A stretch of DNA of 19,000 nt, from contig JACMPN010000602.1 of NCBI GenBank assembly GCA_014377495.1, positions 1 to 19,000 on the forward strand, in the 5' to 3' direction. A program made the translations under genes and the position numbers. Positions 15,915 through 19,000 of the stretch are shown here, piece after piece. Under the pieces are notes generated by a model. That model worked only from the letters and a program-made list of their open reading frames with translations. It did not search any database and had not been told where the DNA came from. Each line of letters begins with the position of its first letter. Within the stretch, counting starts at the first letter, position 1. Source of the stretch: Candidatus Sericytochromatia bacterium (GTDB lineage Bacteria; Cyanobacteriota; Sericytochromatia; JACMPN01).

Positions 15915-16750
15915 CAGACGAACGGATCGTCGTCCGGTTCACGGACCGGATCGCCGTCGGGTTCCCAGGTTTCGGCCATCAGATCGTTGGCCCCCGTGGT
16001 CCCCAGACAGAGCGGCACAAACGAGCACGGACGGCCTTTGGCGTCACAGGCCGTGCCGAGGCCGGTCATCGGAAAGCCGGCCGTGCGGGCGACATGCAAC
16101 TTGCCGATCGCCAGCAGGATGGCCTGGCCGTCAGCAGCGTAGGCCTCCGCATCATAGGGAAAGCGCTCGATCCGGTCATGCTCAGCGCTCCAGTAGGCCA
16201 TCGTGATGGCTGCCGGCGGGATCGGTTCGCCGGCATTGAAGATCTGTCCGGCCTGGGCAAGGGCAAAGCGGTAGAGCCGTGTCTGCCAGCTCTTGCCCAA
16301 TGCCTCACGCTGGAACTGGCGGCCCGTCTTCCAGTCCCAAACGGTCCATTGGCCGTCGATGTTCTGCAGCCGGTCCATGACGACGAGGATCCGCTCGTCG
16401 CCGAACGGCAGCCCTAGCCTGGCCTCATGCCAGACGTGGCCTTGGGGCCTGTCGAACCGGTTCCGCAAAAACGCCAGCCACCAGGCATGCAGTTTCGGCG
16501 ACTCGTTCAGCAGGAGGGAGACGTCCTGGTCGTTGGCCCGCTGTTCCACGGCCAGGTGAAAGAGATTGCCGAGGTGCTCGGCCTCTTCCGAGGCCACGGC
16601 ATCGCCCGCCGGGATCAGGGGCCAGCCCAGGGCACTGAGGTAACGCAGCTCATACTGCTTCTGGCAGGCGGCAAACGTGGTCAGATTCGAGTAGCTGAGC
16701 GGCGGCAGGCGGGTAGCGTTCACGGTGGCCTTCGGCGGACTTGATTGCAC
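15914..16750 (-). CDS. RecB/Cas4-like Fe-S PD-(D/E)XK nuclease
   Basis: The 278-residue protein has the motif order of the RecB-type PD-(D/E)XK nuclease superfamily (PDDEXK_1). LSYSNLTTFAACQKQYELRYL at 18-38 provides Cys29; HLGNLFHLAVEQ holds the motif His65; MDRLQ gives Asp126; VWDWKTG gives Asp139 and Lys141; and QTRLYRFAL gives Gln156 and Tyr160. Three more cysteines near the C-terminus (Cys235, Cys242, Cys248; C-x6-C-x5-C) with Cys29 match the four-Cys 4Fe-4S cluster of Cas4 and AddB nucleases, though the spacing between the first two C-terminal Cys is longer than the usual x2. No helicase, Cas1/Cas2 or CRISPR is nearby, so it is a standalone member. It probably acts on DNA ends or single strands; the exact substrate is unknown. 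The last 30 residues are acidic. It overlaps the nhaR-like gene by one base. Confidence 0.85.
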   Translation of the reverse strand: MQSSPPKATVNATRLPPLSYSNLTTFAACQKQYELRYLSALGWPLIPAGDAVASEEAEHLGNLFHLAVEQRANDQDVSLLLNESPKLHAWWLAFLRNRFDRPQGHVWHEARLGLPFGDERILVVMDRLQNIDGQWTVWDWKTGRQFQREALGKSWQTRLYRFALAQAGQIFNAGEPIPPAAITMAYWSAEHDRIERFPYDAEAYAADGQAILLAIGKLHVARTAGFPMTGLGTACDAKGRPCSFVPLCLGTTGANDLMAETWEPDGDPVREPDDDPFV

Positions 16751-16894
16751 AGGCGGGTGCGTTCAGCATGCCACAGCCGATGTCTCCCTGACCCTGGGGA
16801 TGATGTCGGACAGGCGTTGCACGCAGACGGGTGAGACGGCATGCTGCTGGCACAGGGCGATTTTCGAGATGGTTCGGTGGGGAGACAGACGATC

Positions 16895-17944
16895 ATGACA
16901 CAGGCGACACGGGTGGCGATCATCGGCGCCACGGGGTACAGCGGCATCGAACTGGTCCGGCTGTTGCAGTCCCATCCCCAGGTCCAGCTGACCTATCTCA
17001 GCTCGGAATCCTATACCGGTCAGGCCATCTCCGAGGTCTATCCCCATCTGGCCGGCCGCATCGGTCATGCCCTGGACGGTCTGGACCCGGCGGCGGTGGC
17101 GGCCCGGGCGGATGTCGTCTTTTTGGGGCTGCCGGCCGGCAAGAGCTCCGAGCTGGTCCCGGCGTTTCTGGCGGCGGGCCTGCGGGTCATCGACATGGGG
17201 GGGGATTTCCGCCTGGTTGATGGGGCTGTCCATGAGCAGTGGTACAAAAAACCGGCCCCGCCGCGTCACGTCCAGGCAGAGGCGGTCTACGGCCTGTCCG
17301 AGTTGTGGCGGGACGCGGTGCGCCAGGCCCGCTTCATCACGAATCCGGGCTGCTACGCCACCAGCGCCATCCTCGGCCTGGCGCCGCTGCTCCGGCATGG
17401 GCTCATCGATCCCGCCTCCGTGATCATCGACGCCAAGTCCGGGGTCTCCGGCGCCGGACGGGGCGTGACTCTGGGCGTGCATTTTGCGGAGGTGAATGAA
17501 AACTTCCAGGCGTACAAGGTGAACCAGCACCAGCACACGCCGGAAATCGAGCAGGTCCTGGGCCAAGTGGCGGCGCAACCGCTGACCGTCACCTTCACGA
17601 CCCACCTGCTGCCCATCACCCGGGGGATCCTCTGCACGAGCTACGCCACCCTGAAGGCTCCGGTGACGGCTGAAGCCTTGCGGACGCTGTATACGGGGGA
17701 CTATGCCGGTTGCCCGTTCGTGCGGACGATGCCCCTGGGGAGCTTCCCGGCGACAAAGCAGGTCCAGGGCTCCAACTACTGCGACATCGGCCTCGCCGTG
17801 GACGAGCGCACGCACCGGGTGACGGTGATCAGTGTCATCGACAACCTCGTCAAAGGAGCGGCCGGCCAGGCCATCCAGAACTTCAACCTGATGATGGGGT
17901 ACGGTGAAGGCGTCGGTTTGGATGTCAGTCCCCTATACCCCTGA
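16895..17944 (+). CDS. argC: N-acetyl-gamma-glutamyl-phosphate reductase
   Basis: ArgC reduces N-acetyl-glutamyl-5-phosphate to the semialdehyde with NADPH, the third step of arginine synthesis. The frame is open from an ATG at 16841, but the ATG at 16895 (GGGGAG about 10 bases upstream) places the start just before the conserved TRVAIIGATGYSGIELVRLL, giving 349 residues. The NADP-binding loop is GATGYSGIE at 11-19. TNPGCYATS carries the catalytic Cys153, followed by DAKSGVSGAGRG and the active-site His region NQHQHTPEIEQ. GSNYCDIGLAVD and IDNLVKGAAGQAIQNFN complete the family signature. No other arginine gene (argB, argJ, argD) is adjacent, and the next gene begins 196 bases later, so it appears to be transcribed alone. 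Assignment is secure. Confidence 0.96.
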   Translation: MTQATRVAIIGATGYSGIELVRLLQSHPQVQLTYLSSESYTGQAISEVYPHLAGRIGHALDGLDPAAVAARADVVFLGLPAGKSSELVPAFLAAGLRVIDMGGDFRLVDGAVHEQWYKKPAPPRHVQAEAVYGLSELWRDAVRQARFITNPGCYATSAILGLAPLLRHGLIDPASVIIDAKSGVSGAGRGVTLGVHFAEVNENFQAYKVNQHQHTPEIEQVLGQVAAQPLTVTFTTHLLPITRGILCTSYATLKAPVTAEALRTLYTGDYAGCPFVRTMPLGSFPATKQVQGSNYCDIGLAVDERTHRVTVISVIDNLVKGAAGQAIQNFNLMMGYGEGVGLDVSPLYP

Positions 17945-17960
17945 CGCTGAACGGCGCGTA

Positions 17961-17972
17961 GCCCCTTGGGGC
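17961..17972. terminator. Short palindrome after argC
   Basis: GCCCCTTGGGGC is a perfect 12-base palindrome 17 bases after the argC stop codon. It can form only a short hairpin and is not followed by a T-run, so a terminator function is possible but weakly supported. Confidence 0.2.
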
Positions 17973-18140
17973 GATGCCGGCTGCTGGCGGTTCCCACCAT
18001 AACTGCGTAATACTTTTTGTCTAAGCTGTTTTGCAGTCGCATCATGTTCCCGTGACCCGGCGAACAGCTGTCCAGGCAACGCATGTCGGGCCGTCGCCCG
18101 GATGTCCGTTTTCAGGCGCGGTACTCGGGAAGGAAAAGCC

Positions 18141-18290
18141 ATGCAGCTGGAAACCTTTCGCTACGATTCGGCAGCCGTCTGGATGATCCAGTTGCTTCCC
18201 GACAGGGAGTCGCCGCAGACCAAAGTGCATCGCGCCCCAGACAACCAGTCGATGACCCTGACGTCGACCAGTGAGGACGGGGATCGCTGA
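18141..18290 (+). pseudogene. 49-residue remnant of a FIST-domain sensor gene
   Basis: The ATG at 18141 has AAGGAAAAG 3-8 bases upstream. The 49-residue product begins MQLETFRYDSAAVWMIQLLPDRESPQT, which resembles the start of FIST-domain sensor proteins (a short strand, W, LP, then D/E-SP-x-T before the LVLVFG core). It ends DNQSMTLTSTSEDGDR, which resembles the last strand of the FIST_C domain (NQTMTLT then acidic). The intervening 300 or more residues of a normal FIST protein are absent, so I read this as an in-frame internal deletion with the junction near residues 26-31 (TKVHRA). The stop overlaps the ATG of the histidine kinase (TGATG), the usual coupling of such a sensor-kinase pair. 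The FIST reading rests on remembered family patterns; the alternative is a genuine short leader peptide. Confidence 0.5.
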
Positions 18291-19000
18291 TGCATACCGC
18301 CCTGCTGCGCCAACTGCGCAAGTTGGGTCTCGTCGATGAGCTGACCCTGCCGGATGCGGCGACGTGGGCGGCCCTGCTGGAGCACATCAGCGACTCCTAC
18401 GCCGAGGCCGACCAAGACCGCTACCTGCTTGAGCGCTCACTGGACCTGTCGTCCCAGGAGATGCACGACCTTTACAAAGGCCTGGAAAATGCCGTGGAAG
18501 GCATTTCGCGGCTGGACCTGACCCAGCGCTATGTGGACTTCAACCGGGCGTTTGCCGTGATGCTCGGCTACGGCATGGACGACCTGCTGGGCCGGGCGTG
18601 GCTGAGCCTGTTTCATCCGGACGACTGGCCCGCCCTCACGGACGCCCATCGGCAGATGCTGGATGGCGAAAAGGTCGAGGTCGAGTGCCGGGCCCTGCGC
18701 CGCGATGGGACGACCCTGCATCAGCAGGTATCGATCGTCGCCACGCGTCAGCTCGACGGGCAGTGCACCGGTTACTACTGCTTTACGAAGGACATCACCG
18801 TCCAAAAGCAGATCCAGACACAACGGCTGATCTCGGACCGCATGGCCTCGGTCGGGATGGTGGCCTCAGGCGTGGGGCACGAAATCAACAATCCGCTGGC
18901 CACGGTCGTCCTCAATCTGGAAATGGCCCTGGCAGGCGTGCAGGGGCTTCCGGCATTGGCTGCGGCCATGCCGGATCTGGGCGGGATGCTCGCCGATGCG
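18290..19000 (+). CDS. PAS sensor histidine kinase, partial
   Basis: The gene runs off the right edge with 237 codons visible. The ATG at 18290 overlaps the stop of the preceding short ORF and has ACGGGGA about 7 bases upstream. Residues 1-60 (LRKLGLVDELTLPDAATWAALLEHISDSYAEADQDRYLLERSLDLSSQEM) form the conserved helical lead-in common in kinases paired with FIST proteins. Residues about 64-177 are a PAS domain (YVDFNRAFAVMLGYGMDDLLGR, FHPDD, RRDGTTLHQQVSI, GYYCFTKDITVQK). The HisKA dimerisation helix follows, with the phosphorylated His197 in GVGHEINNPLATVVLNLEMAL. No signal peptide or membrane segment is seen, so it should be cytosolic. The catalytic ATPase domain, and any receiver domain, lie beyond the window. 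The signal is unknown. Confidence 0.9.
   Translation, partial: MHTALLRQLRKLGLVDELTLPDAATWAALLEHISDSYAEADQDRYLLERSLDLSSQEMHDLYKGLENAVEGISRLDLTQRYVDFNRAFAVMLGYGMDDLLGRAWLSLFHPDDWPALTDAHRQMLDGEKVEVECRALRRDGTTLHQQVSIVATRQLDGQCTGYYCFTKDITVQKQIQTQRLISDRMASVGMVASGVGHEINNPLATVVLNLEMALAGVQGLPALAAAMPDLGGMLADA

Noticed and set aside
15914..16750. CRISPR-associated Cas4
   Set aside because: No repeat array or cas gene is present in the window, and the cysteine spacing differs; a standalone Cas4-like nuclease is the safer call.
16763..17815. Open frame of 350 codons antisense to argC
   Set aside because: argC is certain on the other strand; the antisense product matches no family and starts within the argC gene.

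Overview
The window is high-GC bacterial chromosome of ordinary coding density. I see no tRNA, rRNA, CRISPR array, insertion sequence or phage gene. Gene content (OvoA with a fused methyltransferase domain, NhaR-type LysR regulator, class II CPD photolyase, M17 aminopeptidase, PAS histidine kinase, Tat export) fits a Gram-negative bacterium, most simply a member of the Pseudomonadota. No marker gene here fixes the genus.

Layout. Positions 1-1031 (-) carry the N-terminal two thirds of an exported DUF4140/DUF4139 (MuiA-like) protein, divergent from an M17 leucyl aminopeptidase (1265-2842, +). A family 2 glycosyltransferase (2929-3774, -) follows, divergent from a class II photolyase (3921-5405, +) and then an unrecognised proline-rich ORF (5542-5946, +). 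Positions 5983-14129 form the most interesting block: a class V aminotransferase-fold PLP enzyme (-), a Tat-exported methyltransferase-like protein (+), an exported two-domain FAD oxidoreductase (-), a four-helix membrane protein (-), and ovoA (+), the Fe(II) sulfoxide synthase of ovothiol biosynthesis with its own C-terminal methyltransferase. Positions 14130-14996 are gene-poor, with one possible small exported protein. Then come a NhaR-like LysR regulator (14997-15914, -), overlapping by one base an upstream Fe-S RecB/Cas4-like nuclease gene (15914-16750, -); argC (16895-17944, +); and a 49-codon ORF (18141-18290, +) coupled to a PAS sensor histidine kinase that runs off the window at 19000.

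How the genes may work together. OvoA makes 5-histidylcysteine sulfoxide. A PLP-dependent C-S lyase must then release 5-thiohistidine, and no standard OvoB gene (class I/II aminotransferase fold) is visible. The nearby class V enzyme resembles EgtE, the equivalent lyase of ergothioneine synthesis, and is a reasonable candidate for that step. The two exported proteins between them (methyltransferase-like and FAD oxidoreductase) converge with only 30 bp between their stops and may form a separate envelope redox module of unknown substrate.

The second notable item is at 18141-18290. The tiny ORF looks like the first about 26 and last about 20 residues of a FIST-domain sensor protein joined in frame, with the ribosome-binding site and stop/start coupling to the kinase kept. 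This suggests a large internal deletion of the kinase's usual input partner.
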